Shown here: positions 1 through 8,435 of the stretch, piece by piece
How the letters are laid out: every line of letters begins with the position of its first letter
Numbering within the stretch: position 1 is the first letter of the stretch
NCBI GenBank assembly: GCA_019635795.1
Contig: JAHBYV010000008.1
Span: 91,602-155,601 of the forward strand
From: Rhizobiaceae bacterium
GTDB lineage: Bacteria > Pseudomonadota > Alphaproteobacteria > Rhizobiales > Rhizobiaceae
Length of the DNA stretch: 64,000 nucleotides
Direction of reading: 5' to 3'
Position numbers and translations under genes: made by a program
Notes under the pieces: generated by a model
Databases searched by the model: none
The model's input: the letters and a program-made list of their open reading frames with translations, nothing else
What the model was told of the DNA's origin: nothing

Positions 1-98
1 TTGTGTTTACGCGTTGGGTCCTGGAGGCAGGCATTTTGTCGGGTGCCTACCACCGCTTTCCTGTCGAACGAATCACGGGCGCATTCGATATGATCTGA
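1..98 (+). CDS. C-terminal end of an upstream gene (partial, unknown)
   Basis: A reading frame open from position 3 runs to a TGA at 96-98 and gives about 31 residues ending VERITGAFDMI. The composition looks protein-like, with well-formed codons and mixed hydrophobic, aromatic and charged residues. The stop lies 16 nt before the ATG of the next gene on the same strand, so the two are probably co-transcribed. Too little is present to name a family. The alternative is chance openness of a short frame. Confidence 0.45.
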   Translation, partial: VFTRWVLEAGILSGAYHRFPVERITGAFDMI

Positions 99-114
99 TT
101 CGGAGCGATCGCGG

Positions 115-2325
115 ATGTTCAAGACCAAGAAAATTGCAGGCAGCTTGCTGACCTTTGCACTGGTAGGGGTATGCCTCATCGGAGCAAGCTCTTATCTTGC
201 TCGCAAGACGCCTGCCGTTGAGGATTTGTTCCCGCGACCTGACAGCGTTGTCGCGCCGGTTGCCAGAATCCAGGTCACATTTGCGGAAAAAATTCTTCCT
301 GAGCGCACAACAATTCATCTTCAGCTCGCGAATGGCAACGGAACGAACATCACAAATGGCAACGCGATCCAGTATTCCGATGATCTCAAGCGCATGACGC
401 TTTCGAGCGACACGCTGCTGGCGGATGGAGAATACAGGGCAAAGGTTATTAGCGGCGATGACATATTCGCAGACTGGGAATTCAAGGTAAGTTCCCCTCG
501 CAAAGCACGCGAGACCGAGACGCAGAGCCATATCCTGATCGTTGCGGACGATAGATCGCCATTCAGCCGCTACTATCAGGAAATCCTGCTGGCGGAGGGC
601 ATCAACACTTTCTCTGTAATCGAAAAATCCCGCTTTTCGCAGGCAAAGATAGATGATTTTCAGACAATCATCCTGCCGGGAAATCTAGATAAGGCTGAAG
701 TCGATCGTCTTGACGATTGGGTCGAGCAAGGCGGCAATCTCGTAGCGATTCAGCCACAAGGAGCGATGGCCAAACTTGCAGGAGTGGTTGCAGAAGCACC
801 GCGCCCCGCCGACGGTTATCTGGTGATTGACACCAATCGTGCCCCCGGTGCCGGATTGACCGCTGAACCAATACAGTTTCACGGCAGTGCGTCTGACTTT
901 ATCCCGCTGGATGGCACGCGCGTTTTGGCAAGTTTGACTGAGAACGGCGCTGTCCAGAAGCAACCGGCCCTCACCATTCGCGCCATCGGCTCAAAAGGCG
1001 GTCAGGTGGCCGCGTTCGCATTCAATCTTGCAAAATCCGTCGTCCACACACGGCAAGGGAACCCGAAATGGGCGGGCCAGGATCGTGATGGCCTTTCACC
1101 AATACGCTCCAATGATCTGTTTTACGGCAATTCTGCTTCCGATCCGCAGCCTGATTTTCTGGACCTGAACAAGGTGCATATTCCACAGGCGGACGAAACC
1201 ATGCGTCTGCTGTCCAATCTGCTGGTTTACCTTCAGCGCGACAGCGCACCGCTCCCGCGCTTTTGGTACTTCCCGAAGAACTATAAAGCCGTCTTTGTCA
1301 TGGCCGCTGATGACCACGGAACAAAGACTGGCACATCAGATTTTTTCACCAGGCTGAAAAACCTGGATTCGCCCGGCTGCGACATGGCGAAATGGGAATG
1401 CCCCCGCGCGACATCCTGGACATTCATAAGGCCGTGGTCTTTTACGGCCGCCGGCCTGACCAACGAGGCAGCTGTGCGTTTCAGCAATCAGGGCTTTGAT
1501 GTAGGCGTCCATGTAACGACGTTCTGCCGCAACTGGTCAAACACATCCCTTGATCGCGCCTTCAGCCGCGATCTTTCCGAATTCGGTACGAGGTATCCCG
1601 GACTACCAAAGCAGCAGGGCAACAGGCTCCATTGCATCGCATGGTCAGATTATGTCGGCCAGGCCATCGTCGAACGAAAATGGGGGGTCAGGTTCGACAT
1701 GAACTATTACTATTGGCCGCGAGATTGGCTCAATGGGCGTTCAGGGTTCATGACCGGCTCAGGCCTGCCCATGCGGTTCAGTAGCGCGAACGGGCAGTTG
1801 ATCGATGTCTATCAGCAGGAAACGCATCTTGTAGACGAAGTATTCTTCGACAATCCGCAAGCGATCGAAGATTTGATCCGCCGCGCGAAAGGGCGCGAAG
1901 GGTACTACGGAGCATTCGGGACGCATGTTGATTTTCATAACCAGTTCGCGGATTTGATCATCGACATTGCACAAAGAAATGACGTGCCAATGATCTCCGG
2001 TCAGCAAATGCTCGAATGGCAGGATGCCCGTGCAAACTCGTCGTTCACCGATCTGGTCTGGAGCAATGACACCCTGGAGTTCACGCTTCAAGAAAGCCCA
2101 CAGGCAAAAGGCTCGCTAACGGGAATGCTGGCAATGAAGTCGAACGGGCATGTCCTGTCGCGCCTTTCCAGAAACGGCGAGGATATAAACTTCACAACCG
2201 AAACAATCAAAGGCGTGGAGTACGCACTGTTTCAGGGGGAAGGCGGAAGATATACAGCAGATTATCTTCCCGCACCGACCGCGCTTACGAATTCTCCCGC
2301 CGATGACACGCCGCACCTTCAGTAG
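115..2325 (+). CDS. Large exported protein with Ig-like and polysaccharide-deacetylase-like regions
   Basis: The 736-residue protein has an N-terminal membrane anchor or uncleaved signal (about residues 8-30). Next is a region of about 95 residues resembling bacterial Ig-like/CopC folds, starting DLFPRPDSVV. A flavodoxin or amidotransferase-like alpha/beta segment (about 140-225) follows, with ILIVADD near its start. The C-terminal half (about 385-640) resembles NodB-type deacetylases: an AADDHG acidic-histidine motif near 394-399, GVHVTTF near 465 and GTHVDFH near 602. A role in envelope or polysaccharide processing is inferred; the activity is unproven. A GGAG at 102-105 is correctly placed for the ATG at 115. 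It probably forms an operon with the partial gene before it. I do not recognise a named orthologue. Confidence 0.8.
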   Translation: MFKTKKIAGSLLTFALVGVCLIGASSYLARKTPAVEDLFPRPDSVVAPVARIQVTFAEKILPERTTIHLQLANGNGTNITNGNAIQYSDDLKRMTLSSDTLLADGEYRAKVISGDDIFADWEFKVSSPRKARETETQSHILIVADDRSPFSRYYQEILLAEGINTFSVIEKSRFSQAKIDDFQTIILPGNLDKAEVDRLDDWVEQGGNLVAIQPQGAMAKLAGVVAEAPRPADGYLVIDTNRAPGAGLTAEPIQFHGSASDFIPLDGTRVLASLTENGAVQKQPALTIRAIGSKGGQVAAFAFNLAKSVVHTRQGNPKWAGQDRDGLSPIRSNDLFYGNSASDPQPDFLDLNKVHIPQADETMRLLSNLLVYLQRDSAPLPRFWYFPKNYKAVFVMAADDHGTKTGTSDFFTRLKNLDSPGCDMAKWECPRATSWTFIRPWSFTAAGLTNEAAVRFSNQGFDVGVHVTTFCRNWSNTSLDRAFSRDLSEFGTRYPGLPKQQGNRLHCIAWSDYVGQAIVERKWGVRFDMNYYYWPRDWLNGRSGFMTGSGLPMRFSSANGQLIDVYQQETHLVDEVFFDNPQAIEDLIRRAKGREGYYGAFGTHVDFHNQFADLIIDIAQRNDVPMISGQQMLEWQDARANSSFTDLVWSNDTLEFTLQESPQAKGSLTGMLAMKSNGHVLSRLSRNGEDINFTTETIKGVEYALFQGEGGRYTADYLPAPTALTNSPADDTPHLQ

Positions 2326-2337
2326 CTTCTCGCTACA

Positions 2338-4572
2338 TCAGCCATTCCGTTCGGGGTTGTAGCCAAGCAAGCGCAACGCATTTAGCGTAACCAGTACTGT
2401 TGCGCCGGTATCGGCGAGTATCGCAATCCATAGGCCCGTGAGCCCTAGTATTGATGTGACGAGGAACACTGCTTTCAATCCGAGCGCGATGGTGACGTTC
2501 TGGCGGATATTTGCCATGCAGGTACGCGCCAACCGGATCAGCGCAGGCACGTCCGTCACGCGATTGCGCAAAATCGCAGCATCAGCAGTTTCAAGCGCTA
2601 CGTCGGTTCCGGACCCCATCGCAACGCCGACGCTCGCCTGCTTCAATGCTGGTGCATCGTTAATGCCGTCGCCAATCATCATAACGCCGCCGCTACTCGA
2701 CATATCGCGCACCGCATCGAGCTTTTGCTCGGGCATCATTTCAGCCTTGAACTCCATTCCAAGTCCTGCAGCAATGGCTGCGGCGGTACGGGAATTGTCT
2801 CCCGTGAGCATCGTTGCCATGACCCCCATTTCCTTAAGCTGACGCATCGCTTCCGCAGCATCTGCTCTGGATTCGTCCCGCAGGGCTAACAACCCGAGCG
2901 CCCCTACCTTGCGGAAAACGACCACAACCGTTTTCCCCTCCGCTTCAAGCGTATTGGCGAGCTCTCGTGCAGGCGCGTCGAGCACACCAGCTTCTTCAGC
3001 ATGCCTGGGCGAAGAAACCCATGCAGACGCACCGCCCACCAATGCCTCGACACCTTTGCCCACGATTGCCTTGGCATCACGCGCCGGCTGAACCGGAACC
3101 CTGGCCGTTTTCGCGCGAGTTAAGATCGCTAAGGCCAGCGGATGGCTGGACCCGGTTTCCACGCTCGCTGCAACCGACAGCAATCCGGACGCATCAGTTC
3201 CATTGAGAGGCAGAACGTCCGTGACTATCGGGCGGCCGTGCGTCAGGGTCCCGGTTTTGTCGAAAGCGACATGCCTGACTGCAGCCGCAGCTTCTACGAC
3301 GGAACCACCCTTCATCAAAAGTCCGCGCCGCGCTCCCGACGATAGGGCGGACGCGATTGAGGCAGGCACGGATATGACAAGCGCGCAAGGGCAACCGATC
3401 AACAACAGCGCAAGCCCGCGATAAATCCACGTCTCCCAATCCTGACCAAAGAATACTGGCGGTATCACCACCACCATTGCAGCGACCAGAACGACTGCCG
3501 GCATGTACAGGCGACTGAACCGATCAATGAAGCGCTCAGTTGGGGCACGTGCTTCCTCGGCCTCTTCGACAAGGCGGATGATGCGACTGATCGTGTTATC
3601 CTTGGCAGCCTTTTCGACGCTCACCCGAAGTGCCGCCTCGGTGTTTATGGACCCCGCGAAAACAGTGTCACCCGGAGAGCGCGTGACCGGAACGCTTTCC
3701 CCGGTAACAGGGCTTTCATCGACCCCCGAAACACCTTCGATAACCTGCCCGTCTGCCGGAATACGTTCACCGGGACGCACGAGAACAATCTGTCCCGGCT
3801 GCAAGGTTTGAGCGGAGACCTCGCGGGTCGTACTCCCCTCCTCAAGCAACGCGGTTCTGGGAACGAGCGTGGCAAGCGCCCTAATCCCTTGCCGTGCCCT
3901 ACCGGCTGCAACGCCTTCCAGCACTTCGCCAACCGCGAACAAAAACACCACGAGAGCAGCTTCCTCCGCAGCGTCAATGAACAAAGCTCCGACTGCTGCG
4001 ATCGTCATCAGGCTTTCTATTGTGAAAGGCTGTCCCAGGCGCAATGCTGCCCACGCGCGCCTTGCGACAGGAAAAAGACCAATGAGACAAGCGGCAATGA
4101 ACGCCCAGCGTCCCACTCCTTTGGGGGTCAGGAGTTCAATCCCCCATGCGAGCACAAGCAGCGCGCCGGTGAGAACCACCAAACGGCCTTTTGCGGTCTG
4201 GTACCATGATTTATCGCGGTCCGCCGGGTCATCGTGGCTATGTTTTTCGGTGCCCCCGGACGCATGTTCGTGGCCGTGCTCATGATCCGTGTGGTCATGC
4301 TTAACCGCGTGACCACCCTGGTGATTTGTCGAAGACGCCTCACCAATCCCGTAGCCAAGTTTGCGAACGGTTGCCTCTACTGCCTCGCGAGACGTCGCCT
4401 GTTCATCAAGGCGTAATTTCAGGCGCTCCGACATAACGGCCACCGAAACGTCGCTTACCCCCGGCAGACGTTCCACAGCGTTTCTGATTTTCGTCGCGCA
4501 GGCGGCACAGTCCATGCCCAACACTGACCATTCGTAATGATCATTTGTACTTTTTTCTATGTCTCTAGCCAT
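2338..4572 (-). CDS. zntA: Heavy-metal P1B-type ATPase (Zn/Cd/Pb efflux)
   Basis: This inner-membrane pump exports divalent soft metals using ATP. An N-terminal HMA domain carries GMDCAAC (Cys22 and Cys25). A histidine-rich linker (about residues 85-116) is typical of zinc and cadmium pumps. The core shows the transmembrane metal-site motif CPC near 391, the phosphorylation motif DKTGT near 437 and the hinge GDGIND near 632. The CPC motif and His-rich linker favour Zn/Cd/Pb over copper. Length of 744 residues is normal for the family. The gene is divergent from a MerR-type regulator whose predicted operator lies in the shared 86-nt spacer, so metal-induced expression is expected. The ribosome site before the ATG at 4572 is weak. 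Confidence 0.95.
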   Translation of the reverse strand: MARDIEKSTNDHYEWSVLGMDCAACATKIRNAVERLPGVSDVSVAVMSERLKLRLDEQATSREAVEATVRKLGYGIGEASSTNHQGGHAVKHDHTDHEHGHEHASGGTEKHSHDDPADRDKSWYQTAKGRLVVLTGALLVLAWGIELLTPKGVGRWAFIAACLIGLFPVARRAWAALRLGQPFTIESLMTIAAVGALFIDAAEEAALVVFLFAVGEVLEGVAAGRARQGIRALATLVPRTALLEEGSTTREVSAQTLQPGQIVLVRPGERIPADGQVIEGVSGVDESPVTGESVPVTRSPGDTVFAGSINTEAALRVSVEKAAKDNTISRIIRLVEEAEEARAPTERFIDRFSRLYMPAVVLVAAMVVVIPPVFFGQDWETWIYRGLALLLIGCPCALVISVPASIASALSSGARRGLLMKGGSVVEAAAAVRHVAFDKTGTLTHGRPIVTDVLPLNGTDASGLLSVAASVETGSSHPLALAILTRAKTARVPVQPARDAKAIVGKGVEALVGGASAWVSSPRHAEEAGVLDAPARELANTLEAEGKTVVVVFRKVGALGLLALRDESRADAAEAMRQLKEMGVMATMLTGDNSRTAAAIAAGLGMEFKAEMMPEQKLDAVRDMSSSGGVMMIGDGINDAPALKQASVGVAMGSGTDVALETADAAILRNRVTDVPALIRLARTCMANIRQNVTIALGLKAVFLVTSILGLTGLWIAILADTGATVLVTLNALRLLGYNPERNG

Positions 4573-4615
4573 GCTGGTCTGGCCCTTTTCCTGATGAGCG
4601 CCTACATGACCTGAA

Positions 4616-4646
4616 TAGCTAATGTCTCTAGTAACTATAGGTTCAA
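4616..4646 (-). promoter_or_regulatory. MerR-type promoter/operator for the metal ATPase
   Basis: On the minus strand a -35 TTGAAC (4641-4646) and a poor -10-like TAGCTA (4616-4621) are separated by 19 nt, the long spacer typical of MerR-controlled promoters. Inside the spacer, 4626-4640 form an imperfect dyad, CTATAGT-t-ACTAGAG, with 6 of 7 arm positions matching. This is the arrangement expected for ZntR/CadR/PbrR regulators. It sits between the two divergent genes and overlaps the leader of the regulator. Confidence 0.7.
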
Positions 4647-4658
4647 GAGGATTTTTCG

Positions 4659-5093
4659 ATGCTCACAATCGGAAAGATGGCTAATGCAACAGGCGTGAAG
4701 GTTCCGACAATCCGGTACTACGAACAAATCGGATTGTTACCCGATGCCGAACGCAGCGCTGGCAACCAGCGCCTTTACGCCAAAAACGCGCTGGAACGCC
4801 TGCGCTTTATACGTCACGCGCGTGAGCTTGGGTTTCCGCTTGAGGCAATACGGGATTTGCTGGCACTTTCCGATAAACCTGACCAAAGCTGTGCCGCGGC
4901 AGACGCAATTGCAAAGAGGCAGCTACAGGCAGTGCGTGCGCGTATTGCCCGTCTCCAAGCGCTGGAAGTTGAACTACAGCGCATGGTCACGCAGTGCGAA
5001 CACGGCAAGATGTCCGATTGCCGGGTAATCGGCGTTCTGGGCAATCACGAGCTTTGCCAGCACGATCACGCGGAAGAAAGCTTTACGGGCTGA
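4659..5093 (+). CDS. MerR-family metal-responsive regulator (ZntR/CadR/PbrR type)
   Basis: This 144-residue cytoplasmic transcription regulator has the MerR winged helix-turn-helix at the N-terminus (IGKMANATGV, then TIRYYEQIGLL) followed by a dimerisation helix. Metal-ligand candidates are Cys78, Cys113 and Cys121, and a C-terminal cluster of His130, Cys133, His135 and His137. That pattern fits Zn/Cd/Pb sensors rather than CueR or MerR itself. The ATG at 4659 is preceded by AGAGG at 4646-4650. It lies divergent to the P-type ATPase and probably controls it from the dyad at 4626-4640, which would also affect its own transcription. The exact metal cannot be read from sequence. Confidence 0.92.
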   Translation: MLTIGKMANATGVKVPTIRYYEQIGLLPDAERSAGNQRLYAKNALERLRFIRHARELGFPLEAIRDLLALSDKPDQSCAAADAIAKRQLQAVRARIARLQALEVELQRMVTQCEHGKMSDCRVIGVLGNHELCQHDHAEESFTG

Positions 5094-5151
5094 TGTTCAA
5101 CTCGACCGGCCGCGCAAGATTTCGCAACGGCCAGCTTACACGACCAACCAA

Positions 5152-5553
5152 TTACCGTGGGTAATTCTCGGTCGGATAGAGAACAGGCGGTTGCCCCGGA
5201 CGCTGTGCGTGAGACTCGCGATACACATAGCCAGACGGAGCTTTGCCGGGCTGAATGCGAGGCGGATTAGGCTTTACAGGCTTCCTGCCTTCTGCCGGCG
5301 GTCTTGGCCGATAGTCGCGGTCGCCACGCCGACCAATTCTTTGACCTTCCCGATAGTCATAATAGCGGTCGCGATAGTAACGGTCTCTGTAGCGCGGATA
5401 CCGGTCATAGTTCCGGTAGCCATCATAGTAGCCGCCAGAACCCTCATAATAGCCGCCATAGCCACCACCATAATAGGGGTCGCCAACGCAACCGGCGATG
5501 CCGAGGGCAGCCAGTGCCAGAATTGCAGCGCGCGTCAAGGATTTGTAGTTCAT
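5152..5553 (-). CDS. Small Gly/Tyr-rich lipoprotein
   Basis: The predicted protein (about 133 residues from the ATG at 5553) starts with a lipoprotein signal peptide ending in the lipobox LGIAGC. The mature part is dominated by Gly-Tyr, then Arg-Tyr-Asp repeats, and ends in a basic Pro-rich stretch. It would be lipidated and anchored in the envelope; function is unknown. The frame is open upstream to 5601, but only the ATG at 5553 puts the signal peptide at the N-terminus. The composition resembles other low-complexity rhizobial surface lipoproteins. No partner is evident; the neighbours are a MerR gene and a methyltransferase. Confidence 0.75.
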   Translation of the reverse strand: MNYKSLTRAAILALAALGIAGCVGDPYYGGGYGGYYEGSGGYYDGYRNYDRYPRYRDRYYRDRYYDYREGQRIGRRGDRDYRPRPPAEGRKPVKPNPPRIQPGKAPSGYVYRESHAQRPGQPPVLYPTENYPR

Positions 5554-5652
5554 GCGAGTTGTCCGCCAGAAAACGACCAATTCACGAAACCTATCTGGCA
5601 AAAGCGGTAAAATTCAGACGCTCGCCTGCGCGCATTTTCCTTCAAACGCCGC

Positions 5653-6462
5653 CTAAGCTACAGCCGAGACCACAAAAGCCTGAATTTTCGCAGAGATCTG
5701 AGCATTTCCATGCTTTTGCGCAAGATGGGCCGATATACGATCAGTTACGTCGGCAAGGTTCGCACCTCGGGCCTCTATTTCGTTGCGTAGTGGCGTCCCT
5801 TGAGAATAGGCGAGCGCTGCAATGAGCGGCGAAGGCGCGCGGCTTTCCTCTGTCTTTTTCTCTATGGCGACGCTTGAGAACCCCGCCGATTCCAGCTCCC
5901 TTTGAATGAGCGCCGTGTCAAAATAGCCATGAGGAATTTGAGTTATGAAGCGCGGCGGATTGTCCGGAAAGATCTGGGAAAGGGCGTCCAACACATCGTT
6001 TGCAAATACATTTTCTTCAACGCGATCCCACACGTTGAACAAGAACCGTCCGCCGGGCTTCAACACGCGCTTGGCTTCGCGATAACCTGCCGTTCGGTCA
6101 GGGAAGAACATTACGCCAAATTGGCAACAGACTAGATCGAATGCCGCATCCCGGCAAGGCAGCGCCATCGCATCTGCTTGCATCCACTGGATACGGCCAT
6201 CTGTCGGTTGGCGCGACATTGCATAATCCAGCATGGCCTGACTGAGATCGGTTACGACGTAATTCGCATCGGAAGATAGTCTTGGCGCCAGCTCGCGCGT
6301 CACCGCACCGGTGCCAGCCGCGACTTCAAGAACAGAGCGAGGAGAGAACGAAGCAGCGCGCAGTGCGAGATCTGCCGCATAAGTACCGAAAATCAACGGG
6401 ACCATGTAGCGGTCGTAATTTTCCGGGATAGAACCGGTAAAAACCTTATTCTCTTCCGACAT
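5653..6462 (-). CDS. Class I SAM-dependent methyltransferase (UbiE/Methyltransf_11-like)
   Basis: The protein has a Rossmann-type SAM-binding fold: motif I VLEVAAGTGAVTREL, then VVTDLSQAMLDYA (the acidic residue binding the ribose) and motif IV FDLVCCQFGVMFFPD. The KRVLKPGGRFLFNVWD stretch is typical of Methyltransf_11 enzymes. The substrate is unknown. The ATG at 6462 (MSEENKVF) is preferred and gives about 269 residues; earlier in-frame starts at 6474 and 6495 are possible. No operon partners are clear, as tRNA-Glu lies upstream and a lipoprotein gene downstream. Confidence 0.85.
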   Translation of the reverse strand: MSEENKVFTGSIPENYDRYMVPLIFGTYAADLALRAASFSPRSVLEVAAGTGAVTRELAPRLSSDANYVVTDLSQAMLDYAMSRQPTDGRIQWMQADAMALPCRDAAFDLVCCQFGVMFFPDRTAGYREAKRVLKPGGRFLFNVWDRVEENVFANDVLDALSQIFPDNPPRFITQIPHGYFDTALIQRELESAGFSSVAIEKKTEESRAPSPLIAALAYSQGTPLRNEIEARGANLADVTDRISAHLAQKHGNAQISAKIQAFVVSAVA

Positions 6463-6646
6463 GGGAACACCCATGATTAATGGAAAGCCTAGCATACCAC
6501 ATTGCGTCAGCGGTGTACTGGAATAAATTCATTGCTGAAATTTATGGAACAGCGTCAAATCGCTTTGGCGCATCTTCCAGCCCCATCAGAGATACGGATA
6601 AATCTCGACAGCTTGAAAATCAGAATGTTGATGTCATTGAAACTTC

Positions 6647-6721
6647 TGGTACGCCCAAGGGGAATCGAACCCCTGTTTGCGCCGTGAGAGGGCGCCGTCC
6701 TGACCGCTAGACGATGGGCGC
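6647..6721 (-). tRNA. tRNA-Glu (anticodon CTC)
   Basis: Read on the minus strand, 75 nt fold as a cloverleaf. A 7-bp acceptor stem begins GCGCCCA. The D arm contains CTAGCGGTCAGG. The anticodon loop CTCTCAC has anticodon CTC at 6686-6688. The T arm is CAGGGGTTCGATTCCCC, and CCA is encoded at 6647-6649. The first acceptor pair is G-U. The sequence matches the bacterial tRNA-Glu pattern. Confidence 0.95.
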
Positions 6722-6776
6722 AGCGAGAATGCGCATATAGGCAATATGCCGGTCGTTGGCAACTGCCAAGCAGCAC

Positions 6777-7163
6777 TCAATCCGTGGAGATTTCAAAACG
6801 ACCGACCATGCGTCCTGCGGCCGTGTCGAAAACGTAGATCACACGTTGTTCCGCAGCCTCTTCAACATAAATCGAAAGCTGGGTGCCTGAAAGCGATTGC
6901 GAAACAATCCGCGCACCTGCGGGCAGAGGGATTTTTCCCTCGACCAGGCCGCCCTGCGCTGGCACAGAAAGGCCGTTTGCGACAGTTGGCTCGGGGACGG
7001 CGTTGCGTGACTTGTAGACAATTGCGCCGAGCACAGCCATAAGGGCCAGGAACAGCAGGCCAAGGTTGACCCCCATGAAGCGGATCATCTTTCGCCGCAC
7101 ATTTTCCACTGCAGGATCGAGCGGTTTCTCGTCGTTGTCGTCGAGTGCCGGGTTGGCCATCAC
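6777..7163 (-). CDS. Small membrane-anchored protein (DUF6476-like)
   Basis: This 128-residue protein has an acidic, polar N-terminus, one strong membrane helix (about residues 33-55, GVNLGLLFLALMAVLGAIVY) and a C-terminal domain of about 70 residues rich in beta strands. It probably sits in the inner membrane with the C-terminal part in the periplasm. The family appears conserved next to the pseudouridine synthase gene in related Rhizobiales, but its function is unknown. It is divergent from rluD with only 16 nt between the two starts, so the promoters overlap. The DUF number is from memory and should be treated as tentative. Confidence 0.8.
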   Translation of the reverse strand: MMANPALDDNDEKPLDPAVENVRRKMIRFMGVNLGLLFLALMAVLGAIVYKSRNAVPEPTVANGLSVPAQGGLVEGKIPLPAGARIVSQSLSGTQLSIYVEEAAEQRVIYVFDTAAGRMVGRFEISTD

Positions 7164-7179
7164 ATTATTCCAGAGTTAA

Positions 7180-8208
7180 ATGAGCGCCTCTGATAGCGAA
7201 GACAAAGCCGGATTGATAGTGTTGAATACGGCGGCAGAGGACGCAGGCCAAAGGCTCGACCAGTGGCTGGCGGCACGCCTTGCGCCAGACTTGTCACGCA
7301 GCCGGATACAGGCCCTGATCAAGCAGGGCGCCGTCTTGCTTGATGGTATTGCTGTTTCAGAAGCGCGGCACAAGCTGAAAGCAGATCAGTCAATCGCGAT
7401 TGATATTCCCGAGCCTGAAGCCCCGGAACCTGCTGGCGAGAACATTCCGCTGGATATTCTTTTTGAAGACAATGAGCTGATTGTCATCAACAAACCTGCC
7501 GGTCTGGTTGTTCATCCCGGTGCAGGCAACTGGACCGGAACGCTGGTAAATGCGCTGATCCACCATTGCGGAGACAGTCTGTCAGGCATCGGTGGCGTGC
7601 GGCGGCCGGGTATTGTTCACCGCCTGGATAAGGATACCAGCGGTGTTCTGGTTGTCGCAAAAACAGATCGCGCGCATCAATCCCTTTCCGAGGCTTTCGC
7701 TGACCACGGTCGCGACGGTGATCTTGAGCGCGCCTATGTTGCACTCGTTTGGGGTGCCCCGCCTCGCCCGACAGGCACAATCGACGCCGCGTTGGGGCGC
7801 GCGAGCGACAGGGTGCGTCGCGCCGTCGTTTCTCCAGGCCGTGAGGACGCGCGTCACGCTGTGACACACTTCACAGTGCTCGAACGATTTGGCGTGCAGA
7901 AAGACGGAAGCTTTATGGCCGCACTTGTCGAATGCAGGCTGGAAACAGGAAGGACCCATCAGATCCGGGTGCATATGGCGCATATCGGCCATCCGCTGAT
8001 TGGAGACCGCGATTACGGCCAGGCTTTTAAAACCAAGGCAAACCGTCTGGAAGAACCTGCCCGTAGTCAGGTTCAGGATTTCCCGCGTCAGGCCTTGCAT
8101 GCGCGTCTTCTTGCATTTCGTCACCCGGTTACCCAGATAAATATGCGGTTTGAAGCGCCTGTCCCTACTGACATGGACGCACTTATCGACAGCTTCAGAA
8201 AGATTTGA
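7180..8208 (+). CDS. rluD: RluA-family 23S rRNA pseudouridine synthase
   Basis: The enzyme isomerises uridine to pseudouridine in RNA, most likely 23S rRNA helix 69 if it is the RluD orthologue. An N-terminal S4 RNA-binding domain (about residues 18-80, RLDQWLA and SRSRIQALIKQGAVLLDG) precedes the catalytic core. That core holds the signature HRLDKDTSGVLVVAKT near residue 147, with Asp150 as the catalytic nucleophile. TGRTHQIRVHMAHIGHPLIGD near the C-terminus is also diagnostic. Length of 342 residues and the S4 domain favour RluD over RluA or RluC. It is followed by rpoH on the same strand after a 227-nt gap. Confidence 0.92.
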   Translation: MSASDSEDKAGLIVLNTAAEDAGQRLDQWLAARLAPDLSRSRIQALIKQGAVLLDGIAVSEARHKLKADQSIAIDIPEPEAPEPAGENIPLDILFEDNELIVINKPAGLVVHPGAGNWTGTLVNALIHHCGDSLSGIGGVRRPGIVHRLDKDTSGVLVVAKTDRAHQSLSEAFADHGRDGDLERAYVALVWGAPPRPTGTIDAALGRASDRVRRAVVSPGREDARHAVTHFTVLERFGVQKDGSFMAALVECRLETGRTHQIRVHMAHIGHPLIGDRDYGQAFKTKANRLEEPARSQVQDFPRQALHARLLAFRHPVTQINMRFEAPVPTDMDALIDSFRKI

Positions 8209-8435
8209 TCCGCCGGTTTCAACCGCAGTTGGATTGAAGACTGGCTCAAAATTCCTGACTCGCCTGAGCGGGTAACGGGTGTATTCTGTTTTTTAGCTGG
8301 AACGGATATTGAACTCCTGGGTTTAATACCTACCTAAGCCTGTTGCACGGCGCTTGCGAAGCTGCCGCTTCAGGAGGCCTGCACCGCGTTTGCCGCAGAG
8401 CGGAAATGCGGGAACAGAAAAGGAGGGGTGCTATT

